From: Prochlorococcus sp. AG-347-J19
GTDB taxonomy: Bacteria > Cyanobacteriota > Cyanobacteriia > PCC-6307 > Cyanobiaceae
DNA length: 64,000 nt
Direction of reading: 5' to 3'
NCBI GenBank assembly: GCA_003279015.1
Contig: QCBV01000002.1
Coordinates: forward strand, 143,155 to 207,154
Shown here: positions 52,937 to 60,727 of the stretch, piece by piece
Layout: each line of letters starts with the position of its first letter
Numbering within the stretch: position 1 is the first letter of the stretch
Program-made: the position numbers and the translations under genes
Notes under the pieces: generated by a model
What the model saw: the letters and a program-made list of their open reading frames with translations, nothing else
What the model was told of the DNA's origin: nothing
Databases searched by the model: none

Positions 52937-53020
52937 TTTAAGTATTTTTACTTATGATAAATTATTATTTTTTTCTTCTGTGGCTTTTTCCTTTAAGTAA
53001 TTAAAAAAAATTATTTTTAT

Positions 53021-53302
53021 TTAAGATTTACGAATAAGTCTGTTAGCAAAATATTTTATCTTTACCTTTTCTACAATTTTTTTAGAACTACTTTTAGTTT
53101 TAACTTTATTTAAATTAATCACTTCATCTGACACATTTTTGCCAGTTTCAAAATAACTTTTAATTTTTTCTAATTCTTCTTTATTTAATCTTTTTGTGGC
53201 ACCTTTTGCGTTGATTCCAAGTTTCTTGCAGGCTAATAATATTCTATTACTTTCGATATTAAGATCTTTGGCAATACTGAAAATAGGAGTGTTGATAGAC
53301 AT
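53021..53302 (-). CDS. Small protein with IF-2 N-terminal-like helix domain
   Basis: 93 aa. The first 50 residues (SIAKDLNIESNRILLACKKLGINAKGATKRL) match the IF2_N module found at the start of translation initiation factor IF-2, a nucleic-acid-binding helical unit. The rest is lysine-rich. No GTPase domain follows, so it is a free-standing IF2_N-type protein. Function unknown. Confidence 0.7.
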   Translation of the reverse strand: MSINTPIFSIAKDLNIESNRILLACKKLGINAKGATKRLNKEELEKIKSYFETGKNVSDEVINLNKVKTKSSSKKIVEKVKIKYFANRLIRKS

Positions 53303-53399
53303 TATTTTTTTTACTATGAAATTTATTATTTATAGTATATTTATAAGTTAGAAATTAAATATATTTTTAATTATTATTAATTTTAAAACTTTATTTTAA

Positions 53400-54719
53400 T
53401 TAAGCTACTTCATCTTCAAAATTATTTAAATCATTAAACCTCTTCTTCATGGTTGGATTATTTCTAGTTAATTTCTTTACTGTCAAATCTTGAGATTTGC
53501 TGTCAGCAGATAAAAGATGTTTTTTTGAGAGAACTAAAGCCTCTTTAGTTTTTTGTAAATGGGTTATTGATTTATCAATTTCAGAAATTGCATCATTAAA
53601 TCTATCCTGAGCAAGTGAAACATTTTTACCAACTGCATTTTTGAATTGCTCAAGAGTACTTTCAAAATTTGTTATGTCAAAATTCTCACGTTTCATTAAA
53701 TCAATTTGTGATTTGTATTTTAAGGTTTCCATAGATGCATTTCTTAGCAGAGAAATAATGGGCAAGAAAAATTGAGGTCTTATGACATACATTTTTGGGA
53801 ATCTATGAGAAACATCTACTATGCCAGCATTATATAGTTCACTATCTGGTTCTAGAAGGGTTACGAGAACTGCATATTCACAAGATTTTTGTCTTCTATC
53901 TTTATCTAATTCTTTTAAAAAATCTTCGTTTTTTCTTTTATTAGTTCCATTTAAACTTTGATTCTTCATCTCAAACATTATAGATACGACTTCGTTTTTA
54001 TTTTCATCAAATTCTCTAAATATATAGTCACCTTTACTTCCTGAAGTGGCATCATTATCCTTTTCGAAATATGAGTTTTTAAATGCAGAGGCACGATTCA
54101 GATTAAATTGAGTTTCGCAATGGATTTCTAATGTTTCTCCTATCATCTTTGTAGATAATCTAGATTTCATTTCTCTTAACTCCTGAATAGTCAGGTCCCT
54201 TTCACTTATTTTGCTTTTAAACTTTTCTTCAATTAATTTTTCATTAATTGAATGTTCAAGCTTCATCTTTTCAATGGAATTTGTTAAAGATGAGTTTTCT
54301 TTTTCTAAATTAGTAACAGCTTCACTAATTTTGTTTTTTAAAGATAATTCTGAAATTAAAGACTGGTTTTTAATTTCGTCTTTCAACTTGATTAATTCAT
54401 TATTCAATGAATTAATTTTATTTGTTGCTTGATTTTTTAAATCATTAAGGGCATTTGTTTTCTTCTCTTCAGCTATTTTTAATCTAGATTCAAGAGTTTG
54501 GATCTCAGACTCTTTAATCCGATTCTGCTCTATTAACTGTATTTTTAACTCACGTTTTAAAATTTCCAAAGCTTTTTTATTATCTTCTTCAGCCAAGATA
54601 AGTCTTTCTTTTATTTGTTTATTAAATTCTTCGTCTTTTATCTGATGAAGTATTTCTTCAAAGCTGCTGGGATCAATTCGGAAAGTTTTGCCGCATGAAG
54701 GACATTTAATATCTTTCAT
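53400..54719 (-). CDS. DUF2130 protein with zinc motif, coiled coil and nuclease-like domain
   Basis: 439 aa. A CPSC zinc-like motif (KCPSCGKTFRID) begins the protein, a long coiled coil covers about 30-185, and the C-terminal half (VSIMFEMKNQSLNGTNKRK, FLKELDKDRRQKSCEYAVLVTLLE) is DUF2130, a PD-(D/E)xK nuclease-related fold. The D..E.K core is visible around GDYIF-FEMK. Known from mobile-element-associated and host proteins; target unknown. Single gene. Confidence 0.85.
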   Translation of the reverse strand: MKDIKCPSCGKTFRIDPSSFEEILHQIKDEEFNKQIKERLILAEEDNKKALEILKRELKIQLIEQNRIKESEIQTLESRLKIAEEKKTNALNDLKNQATNKINSLNNELIKLKDEIKNQSLISELSLKNKISEAVTNLEKENSSLTNSIEKMKLEHSINEKLIEEKFKSKISERDLTIQELREMKSRLSTKMIGETLEIHCETQFNLNRASAFKNSYFEKDNDATSGSKGDYIFREFDENKNEVVSIMFEMKNQSLNGTNKRKNEDFLKELDKDRRQKSCEYAVLVTLLEPDSELYNAGIVDVSHRFPKMYVIRPQFFLPIISLLRNASMETLKYKSQIDLMKRENFDITNFESTLEQFKNAVGKNVSLAQDRFNDAISEIDKSITHLQKTKEALVLSKKHLLSADSKSQDLTVKKLTRNNPTMKKRFNDLNNFEDEVA

Positions 54720-54849
54720 TTTTTAATTAAAAATTAATATTAGAAAGGATTTAATATTCGAATTATGTAAAAAGAATATTATTCTTGATTAAGAATAAAC
54801 AATGAATCAATATTATGCATTAAAAAATAAAGTAATTACTCAATAAAAG

Positions 54850-55218
54850 TTATATTAATCCTGATTCCTTAAGAATATTTATTTTATTTGCTAATTCTAT
54901 ATCTGCAGAAGATATTGAGCGGTCTAAAGTTTTGTGAGATGAAACTGTGTAACCACTGTCATCAACAAATTCGTCTTCCCCATCTTTTAAGTGGGCATTT
55001 TCATTTTGGAGATCTTTAAAATTATCCGACTTGAATATATTTGATTTGCTGATATTACTATATCCAAAATTCGCAATTCCTCTGGCATCTAATGCTTCCT
55101 CAACTAATATTCCAACTACTTTAGATCTACTTATAGATTCGCTCTTGGATATTTCATCAATAATTTCAAGTACTCTTTTTCTAGGAAGATATCCTATCCT
55201 TTTAACTTTATTTTCCAT
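54850..55218 (-). CDS. Ribbon-helix-helix-like protein
   Basis: 122 aa. Residues 1-47 (RIGYLPRKRVLEIIDEISKSESISRSKVVGILVEEAL) look like a ribbon-helix-helix DNA-binding domain, with the ISRSKVV turn. The rest is low-complexity and polar with short helices. Could be a regulator; DNA binding is inferred. Confidence 0.6.
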   Translation of the reverse strand: MENKVKRIGYLPRKRVLEIIDEISKSESISRSKVVGILVEEALDARGIANFGYSNISKSNIFKSDNFKDLQNENAHLKDGEDEFVDDSGYTVSSHKTLDRSISSADIELANKINILKESGLI

Positions 55219-55447
55219 AAGTCTTTACATATGTCAATATTGTAACACTTCTGTCAAATCAACTCTGTTTTTGATTAATAGCACTTATGTATAAATTTAA
55301 ATAGTAGGATTAAAGTATAATTTTAAAGAACACTCATTCAAAGTTATTTCTCAAATACTCATGGGGATAGTTTTAAATGCTTCTTCTAATTACTTTTTAA
55401 GTTTGGTGCTGATTTTTGAAATTTTCTAAATTTAAATTCCAAATATT

Positions 55448-55651
55448 ATGAAAGACAAACTATATGATAATGCTGATAGCTTTGCAATGTCATTTGATGA
55501 GGAATGGGAAAATGTTGATTGTGATGATATACGATTAAAGATAGATAAGGTATTAGAACTTTTATCAGATCACCCTTTTTTGATATCTAATCCCGAAAAT
55601 GCAAGAAAAATGGCAGAATTTAGGATATTTTCATTAAAAAAATTTCAATAA
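55448..55651 (+). CDS. 67-aa acidic hypothetical protein
   Basis: 67 aa (starts MKDKLYDNADSFAMSF), soluble; acidic first part (DEEWENVDCDD) and a basic end. Not recognised. Confidence 0.6.
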   Translation: MKDKLYDNADSFAMSFDEEWENVDCDDIRLKIDKVLELLSDHPFLISNPENARKMAEFRIFSLKKFQ

Positions 55652-55708
55652 TTATTTTTAAATTTTTTAAAGTTAATTATTTTATAGTTAATTTTAATTA
55701 CTTAAGAT

Positions 55709-55882
55709 TTATATTGTTGGTGAATTAAAAAATCCCTTACTGTATAAAAATATTAATATGCCAATAATTGGACCTATCCCAAAAACAAAAAGTACTAATT
55801 TTGCAGAATTTTTGGTTTGACCTAATTTTTGATCTTTTAAATTTGAATTAGGTTGTTTTTTTTTAGATTTTTTCTTTTTCAT
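55709..55882 (-). CDS. 57-aa lysine-rich membrane protein
   Basis: 57 aa (starts MKKKKSKKKQPNSNL). A very basic half is followed by one helix (LVLFVFGIGPIIGILIFLY) and SKGFFNSPTI. Clean ATG to TAA frame on the minus strand. The layout is seen in several small cyanobacterial membrane proteins; family unknown. Confidence 0.6.
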   Translation of the reverse strand: MKKKKSKKKQPNSNLKDQKLGQTKNSAKLVLFVFGIGPIIGILIFLYSKGFFNSPTI

Positions 55883-56018
55883 GAAGGATATATTACTACA
55901 ATTCGACTTTAAAAGATTTTGATATGTTATTAGGTTTTAAAAATTTTTTCAAATTGACAAAACTTACATGGGAGTCGAAAAAGATCGTATTGTATAATGT
56001 AAAGAATATAAAGGAAAT

Positions 56019-56216
56019 ATGAGTGCAACTAAGAGAGAGGAAGTTTGTTCTCACCTTAGATATATAAGGTTAGAGCTTAGAGAGATGCATCAAATGCTCA
56101 TCAAAGAAGATTTGTTGCCAGATCTTAATGAAGCAAAGGAAGTACATGCTCAGCTTGATGCTTTGTTGGATTTATTATCAGAAAAAAAAGTAACCAAGAT
56201 AAAAAGCCAATTTTGA
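56019..56216 (+). CDS. 65-aa helical hypothetical protein
   Basis: 65 aa, soluble (starts MSATKREEVCSHLRYIRLE). AAGGAA lies just before the ATG. An amphipathic helical pair (LREMHQMLIKEDLLPDL, VHAQLDALLDLL) suggests a small bundle. Not recognised. Confidence 0.65.
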   Translation: MSATKREEVCSHLRYIRLELREMHQMLIKEDLLPDLNEAKEVHAQLDALLDLLSEKKVTKIKSQF

Positions 56217-56240
56217 GAGCTTTCAGTTAAACTTATTGTA

Positions 56241-56435
56241 TTAAAGATAATTTGTAGCTGATTCTATTTTTTTTCTATTGTCGTGCATCTGTTCTAATTT
56301 ATTGTAAATTTCTTTAATTTGGATTTGTATTAGATCGGTCGAATGTATATTACCTAGCGCATCTAATGCTGATAGAAGGCTTTCTTTGGCTTCAATTAAA
56401 TGTCTACATTCTTTACTGCCTGCTTCGTAGGACAT
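56241..56435 (-). CDS. 64-aa helical hypothetical protein
   Basis: 64 aa (starts MSYEAGSKECRHLIEAKES), soluble helical. Its pattern of a cysteine, a helical ALDALG stretch and charged tail recalls the 65-aa gene next door (both have EC/VC-xHL near the start and a LLxALDAL-type helix), so they may be distant paralogs facing each other. Confidence 0.6.
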   Translation of the reverse strand: MSYEAGSKECRHLIEAKESLLSALDALGNIHSTDLIQIQIKEIYNKLEQMHDNRKKIESATNYL

Positions 56436-56578
56436 AAGATTATTATAAAGAAAACTATTATCCTAAATATATTAAAAATTCTTCCGTATTGCTTGATACT
56501 CTTATTAAATCAACGCTTATTATTGTAATTTTCTATACAGAATAAGAAATTATTTTTACTAAGATTCAATAAAAACAA

Positions 56579-56761
56579 ATGCAAGAAAACTCCAAGGATT
56601 ATAAATTCTGTATTAATTTGGCACTAGATAATGCAAAAAAAAGAATTAATTTATTAGACGATTTTGATAAAAAGTGTGTTCTAGAAGAATATAAAGAATG
56701 GATTAATGATGGTTTAAATAAGCATACGGTTTTACTACTAAGAGATGATCCGATCATCTAG
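56579..56761 (+). CDS. 60-aa hypothetical protein
   Basis: 60 aa (starts MQENSKDYKFCINLALDNA), soluble, charged, two cysteines. Not recognised. Confidence 0.6.
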   Translation: MQENSKDYKFCINLALDNAKKRINLLDDFDKKCVLEEYKEWINDGLNKHTVLLLRDDPII

Positions 56762-56780
56762 GAAAGATGTGAAAATATTT

Positions 56781-56876
56781 TTAATTCTTTGTACTAGAAG
56801 TAACCCTAAATAAAAAATAAAGACTTACGATAAAAATTGCTGTCAGAATAAAAGTTAATGATGAAAAATTATCCAT
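56781..56876 (-). CDS. 31-aa membrane microprotein
   Basis: 31 aa (starts MDNFSSLTFILTAIFIVSL), one helix with a short basic tail (RVTSSTKN). Clean frame. Family unknown. Confidence 0.5.
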   Translation of the reverse strand: MDNFSSLTFILTAIFIVSLYFLFRVTSSTKN

Positions 56877-56935
56877 ATCTATATTAATTAAAATATTTAT
56901 TTAACTATAGCAGTTGAGTTAAATAAGTCCTGCAT

Positions 56936-57064
56936 TTAGTTTTCTTTGAAAAGTGAAAGAATAAATTTATTCAAACTTTCTTTTTCTAAAAATATTTTTT
57001 TCTTCTTATATGTCTTTAATTTCTTAAAAATTAAATCAACTAAGTGTTCTGATTTTGGAGTCAT
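56936..57064 (-). CDS. 42-aa basic small protein
   Basis: 42 aa (starts MTPKSEHLVDLIFKKLKTY), lysine-rich and helical (KKKKIFLEKESLNKFILSLF). Lies 9 bases after the lipoprotein gene on the same strand. Not recognised. Confidence 0.45.
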   Translation of the reverse strand: MTPKSEHLVDLIFKKLKTYKKKKIFLEKESLNKFILSLFKEN

Positions 57065-57073
57065 ATATTAAAT

Positions 57074-57424
57074 TTATTTTTCCAACAAATAAATTTTCTC
57101 TTCACCTATTTTATCTGGCTTTGTTATTTTACATCCTTTATCTTTTTCCATATTGCAACTTTTTGTGGCAGGAACAGATTTCCAGGTACAAATTTTTTCT
57201 TGGGATTCTTCTTTTAAAATATTCCATCCATCATCTAAATATTCTGAAATTCTATCCTCTCCACAAGAAAACTTTATTTCCATTCTTTTCTTTTCTGAAT
57301 TAGGATTATCCTCAATATTTTTTCCCAAATTATTTATGGGATTCTCTTTTTTAGTGGATGTCTTACAAGAAATTAAGAAAATTGCGATTAGAATTAAAAT
57401 AGGAGTCTGTTTTATTATTTTCAT
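57074..57424 (-). CDS. 116-aa putative lipoprotein
   Basis: A lipoprotein signal with lipobox-like LISC at residues 17-20 is followed by a charged, cysteine-containing domain (about 45-116; KFSCGEDRISEYLDDGW, ICTWKSVPATKSCNMEKDKGC) with five further cysteines. Probably membrane-anchored through Cys20. Function unknown. Confidence 0.7.
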   Translation of the reverse strand: MKIIKQTPILILIAIFLISCKTSTKKENPINNLGKNIEDNPNSEKKRMEIKFSCGEDRISEYLDDGWNILKEESQEKICTWKSVPATKSCNMEKDKGCKITKPDKIGEEKIYLLEK

Positions 57425-57463
57425 TTTTTACGTTTGATGATTCTAAATTATTTAAATTATAGT

Positions 57464-57640
57464 TTATTTTGATTCTATTAATTTTAATAGTTTATCCATT
57501 TTATCCATCAAGTCTTTTACATCACCTGGCTTCGGTAAAATTAATTCTTCCGTAACTTGTAAATGCATTTTCTTTAAGTTCTGCCTCAAATCTTTTAAAT
57601 GCATTTTTACGTTTTCTTTCTTTTGTTTTATATCAGTCAT
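57464..57640 (-). CDS. 58-aa helical small protein
   Basis: 58 aa (starts MTDIKQKKENVKMHLKDLR), charged and soluble, with a proline break (LILPKPGD) between two helices. Not recognised. Confidence 0.5.
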   Translation of the reverse strand: MTDIKQKKENVKMHLKDLRQNLKKMHLQVTEELILPKPGDVKDLMDKMDKLLKLIESK

Positions 57641-57721
57641 AGGAAAAAAATTTAAACTTTATTAAACTTAAAATTACTATCATAATATTGAGATGTTTAT
57701 TTATAGAGAATAATTCAAAAT

Positions 57722-58159
57722 TTAATTTTTTAAATTTTCTATTTCATAGATTTCTTCGCCACCATAACAAAGATTTGTAGATAACATTTTTATTTCTCTA
57801 TTATTAATTCCGGTTGTATTTTTATTTTTAATAATATAATTTTTAGCAATCGCTTCACAATCTAATTTATTTTTTGCATGTTTAATAACTGGATAAAAAT
57901 ATGCCAATGTAGTAATTACAAACAAAAATATTATTATTGATTTTTTTTCATTTTTTATAAATTCTTTAGATGTTTTTTTGGCTTTTAATATTTTTATTAG
58001 TAATTTATCTGGTAATCCTATTTGAACAAATAATAACTCTATCCACCATGGAAGCTCCTTATCTTTCTTTTTCTTTAAGTTTGAGGAAGTATTCATTTTC
58101 TTGGCTTCATAGTTTTGGTTTTTCAGTTCTTTAGGATTAGTTGTTTCTTTTTTATTCAT
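57722..58159 (-). CDS. 145-aa membrane protein with PVIKxAKxKxxC motif
   Basis: 145 aa from ATG 58159 (a TTG three codons upstream is less likely). A polar, lysine-rich N-terminus, an amphipathic segment (LPWWIELLFVQIG) and one membrane helix (about 79-95) precede YPVIKHAKNKLDC. The tail has one further cysteine. The motif after the helix is shared with the protein at 20891. Function unknown. Confidence 0.65.
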   Translation of the reverse strand: MNKKETTNPKELKNQNYEAKKMNTSSNLKKKKDKELPWWIELLFVQIGLPDKLLIKILKAKKTSKEFIKNEKKSIIIFLFVITTLAYFYPVIKHAKNKLDCEAIAKNYIIKNKNTTGINNREIKMLSTNLCYGGEEIYEIENLKN

Positions 58160-58286
58160 ATCATCCAATGATTTATTTGGAATGTAGAGGTTTTATTTTG
58201 ATTTGGAAACTATATCTTTATTTTATAAGTTTTAATTTAATTTATCTATGAATTTGAGTATTGTTAAACTGTATTTAAAATTTTAA

Positions 58287-58556
58287 ATGGCAAAAAAAAG
58301 AAGGAAGTTAAATAAAGAATTTGAGAGAAAAATATATTCATCAAAAAAAAATGTCGAATTGGTACTGGCAAAAATCTATGATATTGATGATGAAGACATA
58401 CAAAAAGAATATATGAGCGCCTTTAACAAAGTGGTTTATTTATATGATGAGTTAAAGGAAGATTACGAACGACAAGGATTTTCTGATAATTCTGAAGAAC
58501 TTTTCACAAGCTATAAAAATGCATTTAATCTTTTCGAATTAGAATTTGAAATTTAA
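58287..58556 (+). CDS. 89-aa hypothetical protein
   Basis: 89 aa (starts MAKKRRKLNKEFERKIYSS). A basic start is followed by an acidic helical region (IYDIDDEDIQKEYMSAFNK, ELKEDYERQGFSD). Not recognised. Confidence 0.6.
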   Translation: MAKKRRKLNKEFERKIYSSKKNVELVLAKIYDIDDEDIQKEYMSAFNKVVYLYDELKEDYERQGFSDNSEELFTSYKNAFNLFELEFEI

Positions 58557-58563
58557 ATTCTAA

Positions 58564-58770
58564 TTACATTTTGTAAGGGGTTACAGTTATTTCAATTAGT
58601 TTTCCTTTTTGGAGATTAGATCTTTTCTCTCGTAAATTTTTGATACATAAAGATACTCTTTTCTCCTTTGCGCAAAATCTTTTTATTTGGTAATCAGTAA
58701 GTGATAATGACTTATTGCTAAAGGAAAAAAAGGCCAATAAAAAGATAGAAAAATTTAATACCAATTTCAT
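58564..58770 (-). CDS. 68-aa secreted hypothetical protein
   Basis: A signal peptide (about 1-23, LNFSIFLLAFFSFSNKSLS) is followed by a short basic domain with two cysteines (RFCAKEKRVSLCIKNLREKR). Probably periplasmic. Not recognised. Confidence 0.6.
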   Translation of the reverse strand: MKLVLNFSIFLLAFFSFSNKSLSLTDYQIKRFCAKEKRVSLCIKNLREKRSNLQKGKLIEITVTPYKM

Positions 58771-58810
58771 TTGTTCTCTCCTAACTATTTTCTAATACCC
58801 TTTAATTTAA

Positions 58811-59089
58811 TTACTTTTTATTATAGTGATCTATAATTTCTTTTAATTCATCTTTACTTAACTCTGTTGAAATAAAAACTTCTTGTGCTGTATTACCCTT
58901 TCTTGCGATTGCTTTATATCCGTTTATAGTTTTCACTGACAATCTAATTATCAATTTAGAGGATCTTCCCCTTGCTCTTGAAATAACAGCTGGAGTTATT
59001 GTCTTGATATTATTTTCAAGTGCTAATTTTTGAAGTATTGGAATTAGACCTTCTATATTTGTACTATGATTTAAAACTAACCTTCCCAA
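58811..59089 (-). CDS. DUF2103 family protein
   Basis: 92 aa, TTG start. The opening GRLVLNHSTNIEGLIPILQKLA, ITPAVISRARGRSSKLIIRL and the final helix match DUF2103, a small cyanobacterial family (annotated in places as predicted metal-binding). Soluble, complete. Divergent from petN. Confidence 0.8.
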   Translation of the reverse strand: MGRLVLNHSTNIEGLIPILQKLALENNIKTITPAVISRARGRSSKLIIRLSVKTINGYKAIARKGNTAQEVFISTELSKDELKEIIDHYNKK

Positions 59090-59205
59090 TTTAATTTTAT
59101 TACGATTCTATTGGGAAAATTTTGTTTCTGAGAAATTAACTTTAGCTTTAAAATGATTAAAAAATTTTGAAGTTCTGTTATATTTATAAAAACAATTCAA
59201 TTCTA

Positions 59206-59307
59206 ATGATCTTTCAAATAGGCTGGGCAGCATTGGCTGCTATTTTTACTTTTTCAATTGCTATGGTTGTTTGGGGAAGAAATGGGGACGGATCCATTGA
59301 CATATGA
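59206..59307 (+). CDS. petN: Cytochrome b6-f complex subunit VIII PetN
   Basis: 33 aa. [22 protein letters not shown] is the diagnostic PetN helix, nearly identical to other cyanobacteria and plastids; a short GSIDI extension follows. PetN is a single-helix subunit needed to keep the cytochrome b6-f dimer stable. Its TGA overlaps the next ATG (ATGA). Confidence 0.93.
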
Positions 59308-59444
59308 TTTCATTTTTAACTTATGAAGTCTATTTAAGTAAATTTCTTATCTTAACATCGTTTGTTTTGCTCATATTCATAACATTAGCTGTAATTTATA
59401 TATCCTATGTCTCTTGGAAAGATAAAAAAAGATTAAAAAAATAG
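59304..59444 (+). CDS. 46-aa membrane microprotein coupled to petN
   Basis: 46 aa (starts [19 protein letters not shown]). One helix ([20 protein letters not shown]) is followed by a basic end (WKDKKRLKK). Its ATG overlaps the petN stop by four bases, so it is made together with a b6-f subunit. Not recognised; a b6-f accessory role is an inference from coupling alone. Confidence 0.65.
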
Positions 59445-59447
59445 TTA

Positions 59448-60059
59448 TTATTTTTTTTGTTTTTTTCTCTTATCCTTAATTCTTAGCTCTTCAATTAATT
59501 CTTTTGCTTGTTTCATTTTTGATATGCTGCTTTTGTAGATTCCAATATCTTTTTCTGCTTTATTAGCAGATAAGCTTAACTTCTCAAAAATATCAGAGGT
59601 CATTTTATTTTTATCTGATTCATTTTTCTCTTTGAAATCTTGGGAGTTTGTAATTAATATATATATCCCTAAGTTCAAAATCCTTGAAGGATAAAGTTTA
59701 GAATTACTTTTTTCTACCAATAATTTTAAAGTATCTTTAGATGTTTTATCCTTGAATTCTTTTTGAGACTTAATAGATATTTCATTAATTTCCTTCGCCT
59801 CAAAATTTGAAGAACTGCATAAAGATTCAAAAAGTAGATCCAAGTGCTTTTCAGGTTGATATCCTTTCATTAATTCTTTGAATGTTTCGGTGAGGCCGAC
59901 ACAAAAGAGATAATCTTGTGTAAATTCATTTTGATGGTTCAAAAGATTTAGTTCGACAAGCATTTCATCAACTATTCTTTTATATAAACCTGGAATGACG
60001 TAAGGAAATTTTTCATGAAATAACTTTTTGCTATCTGAAACAGTCAATTTTTCTTTCAA
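59448..60059 (-). CDS. thf1: Thylakoid formation protein Thf1/Psb29
   Basis: 203 aa from the TTG at 60059 (KEKLTVSDSKKLFHE). A TTG at 60104 would add 15 residues but leave only 35 bases to the divergent clpP; the internal start matches the family better. Typical blocks are TVSDSKKLFHEKFPYVIPGLYKRIVDE, LFCVGLTETFKELMKGYQP and a long C-terminal helix. Thf1 assists photosystem II assembly and FtsH-dependent thylakoid maintenance; ftsH and clpP lie just downstream. Confidence 0.9.
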   Translation of the reverse strand: MKEKLTVSDSKKLFHEKFPYVIPGLYKRIVDEMLVELNLLNHQNEFTQDYLFCVGLTETFKELMKGYQPEKHLDLLFESLCSSSNFEAKEINEISIKSQKEFKDKTSKDTLKLLVEKSNSKLYPSRILNLGIYILITNSQDFKEKNESDKNKMTSDIFEKLSLSANKAEKDIGIYKSSISKMKQAKELIEELRIKDKRKKQKK

Positions 60060-60139
60060 TTTTTTATATGTAAACCTTAATAAGGTTAGCGTATGTTGAC
60101 TCAATATAGTTAATATCTAATAAACAGATAAATATTATT

Positions 60140-60727
60140 ATGATCCCTTTAGTTTTAGAAGAATCGGGCGGTAGTGAAAGAGTCTTTGATATTTATTCGA
60201 GACTATTAAGAGAGAGAATAATCTTTTTGGGAGAACAAGTTACTAGTGAAACTGCTAATAGAATTGTTGCTCAATTATTGTTCCTCGAGGCAGAGGATCC
60301 AGATAAGGATATTTATATGTACATAAATTCACCTGGTGGATCAGTATATGACGGATTGGGTATCTTTGACACAATGCAACATGTAAAGCCTGATATTCAT
60401 ACAGTTTGTGTAGGCTTAGCAGCTAGTATGGGTGCATTTTTGCTTGCGGCAGGTACTAAAGGTAAAAGAAGCAGCCTTAGACATTCAAGAATAATGATTC
60501 ATCAACCACTTGGAGGTGCTAGAGGACAAGCCAGTGATATAAGAATTCAAGCAGATGAAATTTTGTTCTTAAAAGAACGACTAAATACAGAATTATCAGA
60601 GAGAACTGGAAAGGATTATGACACTATCAAAGAAGATACTGATAGAGATTTTTATATGTCACCAAAGGAAGCTGTTGAGTACGGTTTAATTGATCTAGTG
60701 TTAGATAAGAAACCAATAAAAGTTTAG
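60140..60727 (+). CDS. clpP: ATP-dependent Clp protease proteolytic subunit ClpP
   Basis: 195 aa. Catalytic Ser in [11 protein letters not shown], His in MIHQPLGGA and the later Asp in the [11 protein letters not shown] region complete the triad; [18 protein letters not shown] is intact, so it is an active ClpP and not a ClpR. Convergent with ftsH, sharing a TTAG tetramer. Confidence 0.95.
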   Translation: MIPLVLEESGGSERVFDIYSRLLRERIIFLGEQVTSETANRIVAQLLFLEAEDPDKDIYMYINSPGGSVYDGLGIFDTMQHVKPDIHTVCVGLAASMGAFLLAAGTKGKRSSLRHSRIMIHQPLGGARGQASDIRIQADEILFLKERLNTELSERTGKDYDTIKEDTDRDFYMSPKEAVEYGLIDLVLDKKPIKV

